Below, piece after piece: positions 28,545-35,798 of a stretch of 64,000 nucleotides of DNA; position 1 is the stretch's first letter, and each line of letters starts with the position of its first letter. This DNA is from Paludibaculum sp. (GTDB taxonomy: Bacteria; Acidobacteriota; Terriglobia; Bryobacterales; Bryobacteraceae): contig JARKQJ010000115.1 of NCBI GenBank assembly GCA_029973955.1, forward strand, positions 1 to 64,000, read 5' to 3'. The notes under the pieces were generated by a model. It was not told the DNA's origin. It did no database searches and worked only from the letters and a program-made list of their open reading frames with translations. The position numbers and the translations under genes are program-made.

Positions 28545-28820
28545 ATGCCCCCCATCGACCTCGTGCGGGAACAACTCCGCCGCTACGAACACCTGCTGCT
28601 GCAATTCGACGCGGAAGAGACCTCCTCGGGCGTGGAACTCATCATCCGCCTGAAAGCCGAAGTGCCCGGCGCGCACGTCTACCGCGCGCCCATGCACCCC
28701 CGCGACATCGCCCATCCGCAGTTCCCGTGGACCTTTCAGAAGTTCCTTTACGATTGCCTGCACGACTACCTGTGCGAGATGTTCACCCGCAATCCGCAAC
28801 AGCTCAACTCCGAAGAATGA
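28545..28820 (+). CDS. Small conserved-looking hypothetical protein
   Basis: 91 residues, mixed alpha/beta: DLVREQLRRYEHLLLQFDAEE, then VELIIRLKAEVPGAHVY and an aromatic C-terminal helix (PWTFQKFLYDCLHDYLCEMF). No family recognised. It sits 9 bp before the MidA-like methyltransferase on the same strand, so the two are probably co-expressed. Confidence 0.65.
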   Translation: MPPIDLVREQLRRYEHLLLQFDAEETSSGVELIIRLKAEVPGAHVYRAPMHPRDIAHPQFPWTFQKFLYDCLHDYLCEMFTRNPQQLNSEE

Positions 28821-28829
28821 GCCCCCACA

Positions 28830-29828
28830 ATGACGAAGCCTGGTGACATTCTGGCCGCCCGCATCCGCGAGAACGGCCCCATTCTCTTCTCCGAGTTCAT
28901 GGAGACCGCGCTCTATCACCCCGAACTCGGCTACTACCGCTCTCCGCGCGATCCCTTCGGCACGCAGGGCGACTTCTTCACCGCCAGCCAACTGCAGCCC
29001 GTCTTTGGGCGCCTGGTGGCGGCCGCCATTCGCCAGCATCTGCCCACTGATGTTTCTCCGCATGAGTTCACCGTGGCCGAGTGGGGCGCCGGACGCGCTG
29101 AGTTGCGTGAAGGGCTCGCTGAGTTTCGCTACATTCCCGTAGATGCGGCAACCAGCGAACTGCCCACGGCCTTTGAAGGTGTGGTCTTCTCCAACGAACT
29201 CTTCGATGCGCTGCCCGTGGATCTCGCGCAACGATGCGGCGAGGAGTGGCGGATGATGCGCGTGGGGTTCGGGGATGGCAGGTTTCAATGGCATCCCGCC
29301 GAGTCGTTGGAGAGAGTGTGGCGTGATTACGCAGCGAAGCTTGCAGCTCCCTTGGAGGACAGGCCGGACGTGCTCATTGAACTTCCGGTGCGTCTGCGGC
29401 CGGTGATGGAGAGGATGATCGCGGGCTGTAACGGCGGTGCCTTCATCGCGATCGACTACGGCTATACCGCGCGCGAAGTGGTGCGCTTTCCGCAAGGCAC
29501 TCTCATGAGCTACAGGCGGCATCAGGCGCGGGAGGATGTGCTCGAGAATCCGGGCGAGCAGGACATCACCGCTCATGTGCCCTTCACCTATCTGGAGCAG
29601 TGCGCCGCGGAGTGCGGCATGGATCACGCAAGGCTCGAGAACTTCTCGCAGTTCCTGATTCGCGCAGGCGAACCGGACCAGTTCGCATCCGCTCTCGAAG
29701 CGCCGGATGAAGCGGCCGCGATGAAGCTCCGCCTGCAGTTGAAGACGCTGCTATTCGGCATGGGCGAGACGTTCCGAGTCTTCTCCTCGCGCATCCGCCA
29801 CCCGCGGGAGAGGCCCTCAAAAAGCTAA
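28830..29828 (+). CDS. MidA/NDUFAF7-like class I SAM-dependent methyltransferase
   Basis: A 332-residue member of the COG1565 (DUF185) group. The N-terminus GPILFSEFMETALYHPELGYY and GDFFTASQLQPVFGRLVA are diagnostic, followed by a SAM-binding segment (FTVAEWGAGRAELREGL) and FSNELFDALPV. In mitochondria the homologue methylates an Arg of complex I subunit NDUFS2; the bacterial target is not established. Its stop runs directly into a GC-rich hairpin. Confidence 0.88.
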   Translation: MTKPGDILAARIRENGPILFSEFMETALYHPELGYYRSPRDPFGTQGDFFTASQLQPVFGRLVAAAIRQHLPTDVSPHEFTVAEWGAGRAELREGLAEFRYIPVDAATSELPTAFEGVVFSNELFDALPVDLAQRCGEEWRMMRVGFGDGRFQWHPAESLERVWRDYAAKLAAPLEDRPDVLIELPVRLRPVMERMIAGCNGGAFIAIDYGYTAREVVRFPQGTLMSYRRHQAREDVLENPGEQDITAHVPFTYLEQCAAECGMDHARLENFSQFLIRAGEPDQFASALEAPDEAAAMKLRLQLKTLLFGMGETFRVFSSRIRHPRERPSKS

Positions 29829-29851
29829 CGGCCCCGGTTGCCCGGGGCCGT
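29828..29851 (+). terminator. Hairpin after the methyltransferase gene
   Basis: ACGGCCCCGG (29828-29837) pairs perfectly with CCGGGGCCGT (29842-29851) around a TTGC loop, starting on the last base of the stop codon. It is followed by the moderately T-rich CTCGTTGATCC. Probable terminator of the 28545-29828 unit. Confidence 0.7.
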
Positions 29852-29868
29852 CTCGTTGATCCCTGTTG

Positions 29869-29890
29869 CCGCGTTCCCAAAGGAACGCGG
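29869..29890 (-). terminator. Hairpin downstream of the Lys/Ala-rich microgene
   Basis: CCGCGTTCC and GGAACGCGG form a perfect 9-bp stem with a 4-nt loop, 5 bp beyond the microgene stop codon. There is no T run on the minus strand, so termination strength is uncertain. Confidence 0.6.
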
Positions 29891-29895
29891 AGTTA

Positions 29896-29973
29896 CTACT
29901 TCTTCTTCGCAGCCTTCTTGGCGGGAGCCTTCTTCGCCGCCTTCTTCGCTGCCTTCTTGGTCGCGTTCTTCAT
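29896..29973 (-). CDS. 25-residue Lys/Ala-rich basic microprotein (histone-H1-tail-like)
   Basis: Reads MKNATKKAAKKAAKKAPAK followed by KAAKKK and a stop. The KKAA repeat recalls histone H1/HU-like C-terminal tails that bind DNA or RNA. Its reality is supported by four separate signals: a good -35/-10 at 30032-30061, a Shine-Dalgarno GGAG exactly 9 nt before the ATG, a perfect hairpin after the stop, and a position that no other gene uses. It encodes 13 Lys in 25 residues and would be strongly cationic. Function unknown; nucleic-acid compaction is inferred. Confidence 0.7.
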   Translation of the reverse strand: MKNATKKAAKKAAKKAPAKKAAKKK

Positions 29974-30031
29974 CGATCTATTCTCCGTAACATCAGATTC
30001 TGCGATCGCACCGCGACCGCATTGTGATCTC

Positions 30032-30061
30032 TTTATAAACTTGGTCTTCCATCGAAGTCAA
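30032..30061 (-). promoter_or_regulatory. Sigma-70-like promoter of the Lys/Ala-rich microgene
   Basis: On the minus strand TTGACT (30061-30056) and TATAAA (30037-30032) are separated by 18 nt; TTATAA at 30038-30033 gives a 17-nt spacing. The predicted start near 30025 leaves a leader of about 50 nt. This is one of the best promoter matches in the window. Confidence 0.7.
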
Positions 30062-30142
30062 GAGAAAAGTGGTGAGAGCACCATGCAAGCCATCTTCCAC
30101 AATCGCCTGTGATGGTTTAAAACGGAATCAGGGAGGTTTGTT

Positions 30143-30847
30143 TTGGGCTTTCACAGTCGCCGGCAGCAGTTTGAGCAGCGCTTCGCAGCGTGTCTGCTCA
30201 TCATCGCCACGCTGTTCGGGGCCACTGCCTGCAGGAAGAAGAAGCACGCGCCGCCCACGCCTTCCGCGCCGTTCGCACCCGCTCCAGGATGGACGGAAAC
30301 CGGGGTTGCCAGTTGGTATGGAGATCCCTATCACGGCCGCCAGTCCGCCAATGGCGAGATCTACGACATGGAGCAGATGACCGCCGCGCATCGCACGCTG
30401 ATGTTCGGCGCCATCCTGCGCGTCACCAACCTTGCCAACGACAAGCAGGTGCAGGTGCGCATCACTGATCGCGGCCCATTCGTGGACAACCGCATCATCG
30501 ACCTCTCCCGCGCGGCCGCGCGCGCCATCGACATGATCGGACCAGGCACGGCGCGCGTCAAGATCCAACTCCTCGCCTACGGACCAGCGCGCATGGCACC
30601 ACCAGGAGGACTCTTCGCCGTGCAGGTGGGCGCATTTTCTGACCGCTCCAATGCGGACGAGTTGGCGCGGCGCCTCACTGAGCGGTACTCTCCCGTGGAG
30701 GTCCGCCGCCGGAACAACTCCCGCGCGCCCTGGCGAGTCGTCGTCGGCAGCAAACGCGAACAAGCCGACGCGGAGGAACTCGCCAACACGTTACGGGCGG
30801 AGTACAAGGACGTTTACGTGGTCCGCCTCGACGAGACCAGCAACTGA
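30143..30847 (+). CDS. rlpA: RlpA-family lipoprotein (septal ring lytic transglycosylase) with SPOR domain
   Basis: A 234-residue outer-membrane-type lipoprotein. The signal ends in a plausible lipobox (GATAC, Cys30). The double-psi beta-barrel spans about 50-140 (VASWYGDPYHGRQSANGE, VRITDRGPFV with D109), and a SPOR peptidoglycan-binding domain covers about 155-230 (LFAVQVGAFSDRSNADELA). RlpA cuts stripped glycan strands at division sites in some bacteria. It starts at TTG 30143, six nt after GGGAGG. tRNA-Ile2 follows 50 bp downstream. Confidence 0.88.
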   Translation: MGFHSRRQQFEQRFAACLLIIATLFGATACRKKKHAPPTPSAPFAPAPGWTETGVASWYGDPYHGRQSANGEIYDMEQMTAAHRTLMFGAILRVTNLANDKQVQVRITDRGPFVDNRIIDLSRAAARAIDMIGPGTARVKIQLLAYGPARMAPPGGLFAVQVGAFSDRSNADELARRLTERYSPVEVRRRNNSRAPWRVVVGSKREQADAEELANTLRAEYKDVYVVRLDETSN

Positions 30848-30897
30848 GTGCCGTACCGGCTCACTCGAGAAAGTTGTTACGCTCAAAAGAAGAGCAC

Positions 30898-30973
30898 GGG
30901 CCCTTAGCACAATGGTTAGTGCAGCGGACTCATAATCCGTTGGTTGCAGGTTCAAGTCCTGCAGGGCCCACCA
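30898..30973 (+). tRNA. tRNA-Ile2 (CAU anticodon, lysidine type)
   Basis: 76-nt cloverleaf with encoded CCA. Acceptor GGGCCCT pairs with AGGGCCC, anticodon loop CTCATAA, T loop TTCAAGT. The CAU anticodon alone would suggest Met, but the first pair G1-C72 excludes initiator Met, and the body resembles E. coli ileX much more than elongator Met. It is therefore assigned to Ile2, which reads AUA after lysidine modification by TilS. Confidence 0.85.
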
Positions 30974-31021
30974 TCTCCTCCCCCTATCTTTTGCTGATTT
31001 CGCCGATCGCCTCGCTGCGGT

Positions 31022-31711
31022 GTGATAGCTTCGGCAATAGTGCGCTCAAGATCAACCCTCCTCTACCTCGCGGCCGCGCTCACGCTGAACTGCGCCGGAC
31101 AGGACGCCAAGTCCACCGCCGATCCCGTCGCCGACACTTCCGGCCTGCCCGTCTACCTGAAGCTCCTCCCCAAGCCTGAGATCGAACCTTGGACAAAGAT
31201 CACCGGCGAGCAGCGCTGGCAACAGTACGTTTCGCTCACCTACTCTCCGCTGGCAGTGCTCGGCGCCGCCGCCGGCGCCGGTGTCAGCCAGGCGATCGAC
31301 AGCCCTACGGAGTGGGGCCAGGGCGCAGAAGGCTACGGGAAGCGCGTCGCTTCCAGCTATGCCAGCACCCTCGTCGGCAACACCGTCACGTTCGGTTCCG
31401 CCGCACTGTTCCACGATGACAACCGCTATTTCCGATCGCACTCCGGAGGCTTCTTCGCGCGGCTCGGGCACGTGATCGCCTCGCCCTATGTTGCCCGCAA
31501 CGATCAGGGCGGGAAGCGCTTCTCCACCTCGCAGTTCCTCGGCAGCGCCGCATACTCGGGCATCCAGCTCGCCTGGCAGCCGCGCAGCTGGCAGGGCTGG
31601 GACGACGTCGCCATCAACTACTCCATCTGGTACGGCACCGTCGCCGGCGTGAATCTCTTCCGCGAGTTCTACCCGAGCTTTGTGAAAAAGTTCCGCAAGT
31701 CGCACCCGTAG
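31022..31711 (+). CDS. Hypothetical exported protein
   Basis: 229 residues from GTG 31022. The N-terminus (SRSTLLYLAAALTLNCAGQ) resembles a signal peptide, but NC is not a standard lipobox end. The body has several weakly hydrophobic, Gly/Ala-rich stretches (LAVLGAAAGAGVSQAI, AINYSIWYGTVAGVNLF) and ends in a basic tail (KKFRKSHP). No known family recognised; an envelope protein is likely. No Shine-Dalgarno is visible, so the start is uncertain. Confidence 0.6.
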   Translation: MIASAIVRSRSTLLYLAAALTLNCAGQDAKSTADPVADTSGLPVYLKLLPKPEIEPWTKITGEQRWQQYVSLTYSPLAVLGAAAGAGVSQAIDSPTEWGQGAEGYGKRVASSYASTLVGNTVTFGSAALFHDDNRYFRSHSGGFFARLGHVIASPYVARNDQGGKRFSTSQFLGSAAYSGIQLAWQPRSWQGWDDVAINYSIWYGTVAGVNLFREFYPSFVKKFRKSHP

Positions 31712-31726
31712 CCCGGAGCCCACCGG

Positions 31727-33841
31727 CTATTCGAACACGATGGCCGTGTGCATGCGGAACTCGGGCACCCGCACCGACAGTCCTTCGCGCCCCGGGGTCA
31801 CCGCCACCTCCTGCTCGCCCGGCACAACGTAGACCTTCTTGAACGCATACGGCATCCGCACCTTCAGCTCCACGTCACGCAGCGCCGGCAGGTCTTCAAT
31901 GGACTCCACCTCGCCGCGATGGATGGGCGGCGCATACAGCAGATGGATGACGGTTCGCTTCGCCGCCACCTGGCGCAGTACGCTGACCCGCGCCGTCGAA
32001 GGCAGCTTTGCCTCCACCAACGGCAGCCGGTAGACCAGCCTCAGCGCGTTGACGAACAACTGCCGGTGCAGCCGCAGTCCGTGCTGCTTATACTGCCGGT
32101 CCAGCGCATGTGCGAACCACACCACGTTGCCGCGGCGGATCACGGCCGGTTGTGCGGCATCCTCCAGCCGGTAGGGCGTATCGCGATGCGAAGAGTAGTG
32201 GCCATAGGTCCGGTCGAAGTAGGGCTCGCGCAGCCGCGCCAGCACCTGTGTGCCGGCATCCGGCCGGCAGAGCAAGCCTGCATCGTAGTTCAGGAACGGC
32301 GTCGACACCAGGCCCTGCCCCACCTCCGGATTCACCAGCGTGTAATCCATGCGGAACCGCGGCGGCCCTTCGTAACTTGCGCCCACATTCAGCGCGAACC
32401 GGTCGCCGCCCCTGTTCAGCCCGCCCTGCGCCAGGACGACCAGCTTCCCGCCCGACGCCGCAAAGCGGTTCAGCGCGTCGGCGTCGCCATCGGTCAACGT
32501 CCGGCCGGACGGCACCACTACCGTTTCAAAGCCCATCAGGTTCCCGGCCCGCGCCATCGCGAAGTCGTTGTGGCTGTCCAGCAGCAGTTGGACCGCGCCC
32601 TGGTCCGCATCCACGTCGTTCGTGAACCACAACCCCAGGCGCGAGACCGGCACGCCCTTCAGCCCATACTCCTCGATCTTCTGGCTGTAATCAAACGCCT
32701 CGCCGATCAAGCGGTAGGTCTCCAGGTCCATCTCGCCCGAAGGGTGCATCTGGTCCCCGAAGTTACACGCCGCGCCGAAGGCGATCATCGACGCCGCTTC
32801 GTACTTCAGCGCGTCGGCGTGCTTGAAGCCGCCGAACTCGCCCCAGGCCTTGTGGAACTTCCCGCTCATGGCGGTGACGGGCGTGCCGAGCGAGAGATGG
32901 ATCTTCGATTGCAGCGGCAGCTTGTCGTAGCCGCCCCAGGTGGTCGGCAGGTCCTCGATGTCCTGGTGCGTGTTGAACTCATACAGGCGGTAAGTGAAGT
33001 TGCCCGGCCTCGACGTCTTCGGCGTGCCATTGAAGAACACGCTCGCTTTGGGGTGGTATCGGGCGATGAGGTCGCGCACGGCGCGCATGTGGTCTCGATA
33101 CTGCCGCGCGAAGTTGCCGGCCGCCGCCTCGCGATCATCCGGGTCCGCACCGTCGGCCTTCATCCGCCGGCGGCAGTTCTCGCAGTAGCACACGTGGTCG
33201 ATCTGGTAGATGTCGAAGAAGAAGCCGTCCACCGGATACGCCCGGCAGATCTCTTCCACCTGGCTCAGAATGTGCTGCTGATAGTCGCCGGAGGGGCACA
33301 GAAGCTTCCACGACGTGTAGGGCTTGGCCTCGTCCGGCTTTGCCGCCAGGTTGTAATCGGAGACGGAGAACGCGCCATTCTTCTCCCGCGCGCACCACTC
33401 CGGATGCAGTTCCGCTTCGTTGGCGCTCCACCCCACCGTGTAGTAGATGGGGCACTCCACCCCGATTTCGTGGCACGCCGCAATCTGGGCGCCCAACAGG
33501 TCAAATTTCAGCGTTGGGTGCATCCGCCCCACTTTGGTCGGGTAGTACGACCACGAGTGGTGGCACTTGGCGAAGATGTTGATCGACTTCAGCCGCCCCA
33601 GCTTTAGCGCCTGTTGGAAGTTCTGTTTGGAGAACCGCGCGCCGACATCCGGGATGTGCTCCGAGGTGTGGAAATCCAGGTGCACCTGCCGCGCCGGCAT
33701 CGGCTCATCCACCGTGCGCTTCATCAGACCTTCCGCACCCGCCGCCTTGGGCCGGCCCGGCGCTTGCCCGGCCCGCGCTAATCCGGCCGCGGTCACGGCC
33801 GCCCCGGCTAGAAACCCCCGCCTGCTCGATCCGTCCCTCAT
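31727..33841 (-). CDS. GHL6-like putative glycoside hydrolase with Tat leader
   Basis: 704 residues from ATG 33841, chosen for AGGAGG 10 nt upstream and the Tat signal MRDGSSRRGFLAGAAVTAAG. The catalytic barrel carries VDGFFFDIYQIDHVCYCENC near residue 200, the pattern of 'hypothetical glycosyl hydrolase 6' proteins, with a candidate acid/nucleophile Asp in FFFD. Downstream parts resemble a beta-galactosidase trimerisation (GATase-like) domain (about 420-560) and a C-terminal beta domain. Substrate unknown; fucose- or galactose-containing glycans are possible. It is divergent from the CpsB-like gene. Confidence 0.72.
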   Translation of the reverse strand: MRDGSSRRGFLAGAAVTAAGLARAGQAPGRPKAAGAEGLMKRTVDEPMPARQVHLDFHTSEHIPDVGARFSKQNFQQALKLGRLKSINIFAKCHHSWSYYPTKVGRMHPTLKFDLLGAQIAACHEIGVECPIYYTVGWSANEAELHPEWCAREKNGAFSVSDYNLAAKPDEAKPYTSWKLLCPSGDYQQHILSQVEEICRAYPVDGFFFDIYQIDHVCYCENCRRRMKADGADPDDREAAAGNFARQYRDHMRAVRDLIARYHPKASVFFNGTPKTSRPGNFTYRLYEFNTHQDIEDLPTTWGGYDKLPLQSKIHLSLGTPVTAMSGKFHKAWGEFGGFKHADALKYEAASMIAFGAACNFGDQMHPSGEMDLETYRLIGEAFDYSQKIEEYGLKGVPVSRLGLWFTNDVDADQGAVQLLLDSHNDFAMARAGNLMGFETVVVPSGRTLTDGDADALNRFAASGGKLVVLAQGGLNRGGDRFALNVGASYEGPPRFRMDYTLVNPEVGQGLVSTPFLNYDAGLLCRPDAGTQVLARLREPYFDRTYGHYSSHRDTPYRLEDAAQPAVIRRGNVVWFAHALDRQYKQHGLRLHRQLFVNALRLVYRLPLVEAKLPSTARVSVLRQVAAKRTVIHLLYAPPIHRGEVESIEDLPALRDVELKVRMPYAFKKVYVVPGEQEVAVTPGREGLSVRVPEFRMHTAIVFE

Positions 33842-33933
33842 GGCGCCTGGTCCTCCTGCCTCTTTCTCCGCCAGCATACTCAATCGGCGGCCCGCGGTCC
33901 GGCTTGCGCCTCGTGCCACACTGGAAGAACGAT

Positions 33934-34710
33934 ATGAAGCCTGGATTTGTCGACATCCACAGCCATATCCTCCCGGGGATTGACGACGGTTCCGCTTCCA
34001 TCGAGCAAAGCGTCGAAATGTTGAAGGTGGCGGCCGGCTCCGGAACGGCCTGCATCGTCGCCACCCCGCACGCCAACTCTCAATACACTTACGATCGCGC
34101 CGCCGCCCAGGCTCTCCTCCAGCAGCTCCGCGCCCTGGCGTCCCCGGATCTCGAACTCGAACTCGGCTGCGATTTCCACCTCTCCTACGAAAATGTCAGC
34201 CAGGCCATCACCGACCCCGGAGCCTTCGCCATCGCCAACGGCCCATTCCTGCTGGTCGAATTCTCAGACCTCAACATCCCGCCCAACACCGAAGCCGCCT
34301 TCGATCAACTCCAGCGCGCCGGCCTCATCCCCATCGTCACCCACCCCGAGCGCAACCCGCTGCTGCGCAACTCCACTGACCGTCTCCGCCGCTGGGTGGA
34401 CTCCGGCAACTACCTGCAGCTCACCGCTCAGAGCATCCTCGGCCAGTGGGGCCCCGAGGCCCGCTCTTCCAGCCTCCAGTGGTTGAACGAGGGCCTCGTC
34501 CATTTCGTCGCCAGCGACGCGCACGATCCCACGGGCCGCCCTCCGCGCCTCGATACCGCCTATGAGTTCCTGGCCACCCACTTCAACGAAGACCTCGCCG
34601 CCACGCTCACGGCCGTCAACCCGGCCGCCGCCATCGCGGGCTACCGCATCGATCGCGGCCCGCTGCCCAAGCCCCAGCGGCCCCGAAAGTGGTATCAACT
34701 CTGGCGCTGA
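33934..34710 (+). CDS. CpsB/YwqE-like PHP-family protein tyrosine phosphatase
   Basis: 258-residue metal-dependent phosphatase of the PHP fold. Ligand motifs: DIHSHILPGIDDGS (H9, H11), ATPHA (H46), THPERN (H137) and SDAH (194-197). Such enzymes dephosphorylate bacterial tyrosine kinases that control capsule or exopolysaccharide synthesis. No kinase or capsule genes lie nearby, so it is an orphan here. ATG 33934 is preceded by GGAAG; its last 16 bp overlap the convergent AKR-like gene. Confidence 0.88.
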   Translation: MKPGFVDIHSHILPGIDDGSASIEQSVEMLKVAAGSGTACIVATPHANSQYTYDRAAAQALLQQLRALASPDLELELGCDFHLSYENVSQAITDPGAFAIANGPFLLVEFSDLNIPPNTEAAFDQLQRAGLIPIVTHPERNPLLRNSTDRLRRWVDSGNYLQLTAQSILGQWGPEARSSSLQWLNEGLVHFVASDAHDPTGRPPRLDTAYEFLATHFNEDLAATLTAVNPAAAIAGYRIDRGPLPKPQRPRKWYQLWR

Positions 34711-35588
34711 GCCGCCGCCTGCATCACCAGCCGGCAGTTCTCCTTCACCTGCTCCGTATACTTCGGGAACATGCCCACCACCACGGCGTCTGCTTGCTTC
34801 GCATAGCGGAACGCCAGCTCCACCGCGGCCTTGCGCGCCTCAGCCGTGGCGCACTGCCGGGTTGCACCGTAGATCTTGAAGATCAGGCACGGCTTCTTGA
34901 CCGACGCCACGCGCTTCAGCATCTCTTCCCGATCCGCGTCACGGAAGTACTCGCCTTTGATCTCCCGCCCGGCCAGCTGCGACGCTTCCGCCTCCGTGCG
35001 GCTCAGGTTATAGACGCAGGTCATGTAGAAATCGATGTCCCAACCCTTGGATTCCGCGTGATCTATTACCTCCGGAATGTGGCTCCCCAGCCCCGTCTGC
35101 GCACCCGTCTGCCGGATCCGCTTCAGCGCGTCTTCTAGTTGATCCAGCTTGCCCGCCCGCCAGAAATTATCGGTTTGCGAGCCGTGATGGTAAATCCCGA
35201 TCGGCTTCAGCGCCGCCGCCTCGCCCAGATTGCGCTTCAGGTCCCCATATTCGGAGGCGGTCTGCGCGATCCATTGGATTTTCCCGCCCTCCTGCCGGTA
35301 TTCATGCAACAGCCGCATGATGTGCCGGTCCGCCCGGCTCTGCCAGGCGTTGATCCCCGCACTCTCGCAAGCCTCCAAGAGCCTCTTCACGTTGGCCGTG
35401 GTGAAATAGTCCCGCATCTCGCTACTCAACGCCCCCGAGACATGCGAATTCGCACTCACCGGATTCCCGCCCACAATCAGCCGCGAGATCGAGTGCTGCC
35501 CCATCCGTACCGTCGGCATCTCCGCCTGGTTCATCACCGCCAGCGCCGGGGCGGCGCCCATCAAAGTTCTCCGGCTGAACTGCTGCAT
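34695..35588 (-). CDS. Aldo/keto-reductase-like TIM-barrel protein with Tat leader
   Basis: 297 residues from ATG 35588. N-terminus MQQFSRRTLMGAAPALAVMN is a Tat-type leader. Barrel-like segments SRLIVGGNPVSANSH, VVVGMFPK and KPIGIYHHGSQTD suggest an AKR or related TIM fold, but the usual Asp-Tyr-Lys-His tetrad is not clear: the DxxxxY block of true AKRs is absent. It may have lost reductase activity. Function unknown. Confidence 0.62.
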   Translation of the reverse strand: MQQFSRRTLMGAAPALAVMNQAEMPTVRMGQHSISRLIVGGNPVSANSHVSGALSSEMRDYFTTANVKRLLEACESAGINAWQSRADRHIMRLLHEYRQEGGKIQWIAQTASEYGDLKRNLGEAAALKPIGIYHHGSQTDNFWRAGKLDQLEDALKRIRQTGAQTGLGSHIPEVIDHAESKGWDIDFYMTCVYNLSRTEAEASQLAGREIKGEYFRDADREEMLKRVASVKKPCLIFKIYGATRQCATAEARKAAVELAFRYAKQADAVVVGMFPKYTEQVKENCRLVMQAAAQRQS

Positions 35589-35798
35589 AGTCCCTGCTCC
35601 CTTCTCGTCTTCATCATTTTGAGTGAATTGGCCGCCAACAGGCCCCAAATTTGCGGTTTGTGTGTAAGTTGTTTAATTTCCAGGAATCACTTTTTCATAT
35701 AACCCGGTGATAAACTCAGGATGAAATTTCCGGCTGGATCGTTGGCGCCCTGGCGGTGCTAAAACGGGCGGGCCACTCGCATCTTAAAGGAGTTCTCC
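35589..35798. other. 210-bp divergent intergenic region before the RCC1-repeat gene
   Basis: Lower GC than its flanks in the first half. TATAAC at about 35698 could be a -10 element, without a good -35. AAAGGAG lies 6 nt before the GTG at 35799. No known riboswitch consensus was recognised, although the region after 35725 can fold. Confidence 0.3.

Noticed and set aside
30898..30973. tRNA-Met reading of the CAU tRNA
   Set aside because: The first base pair is G-C and the body matches the Ile2 (ileX) type, so elongator or initiator Met is less likely.
31748..33607. 619-codon plus-strand frame over the GHL6-like gene
   Set aside because: His/Arg/Val/Gln-rich shadow lacking domains; the minus-strand protein has a Tat leader, SD and a family motif.
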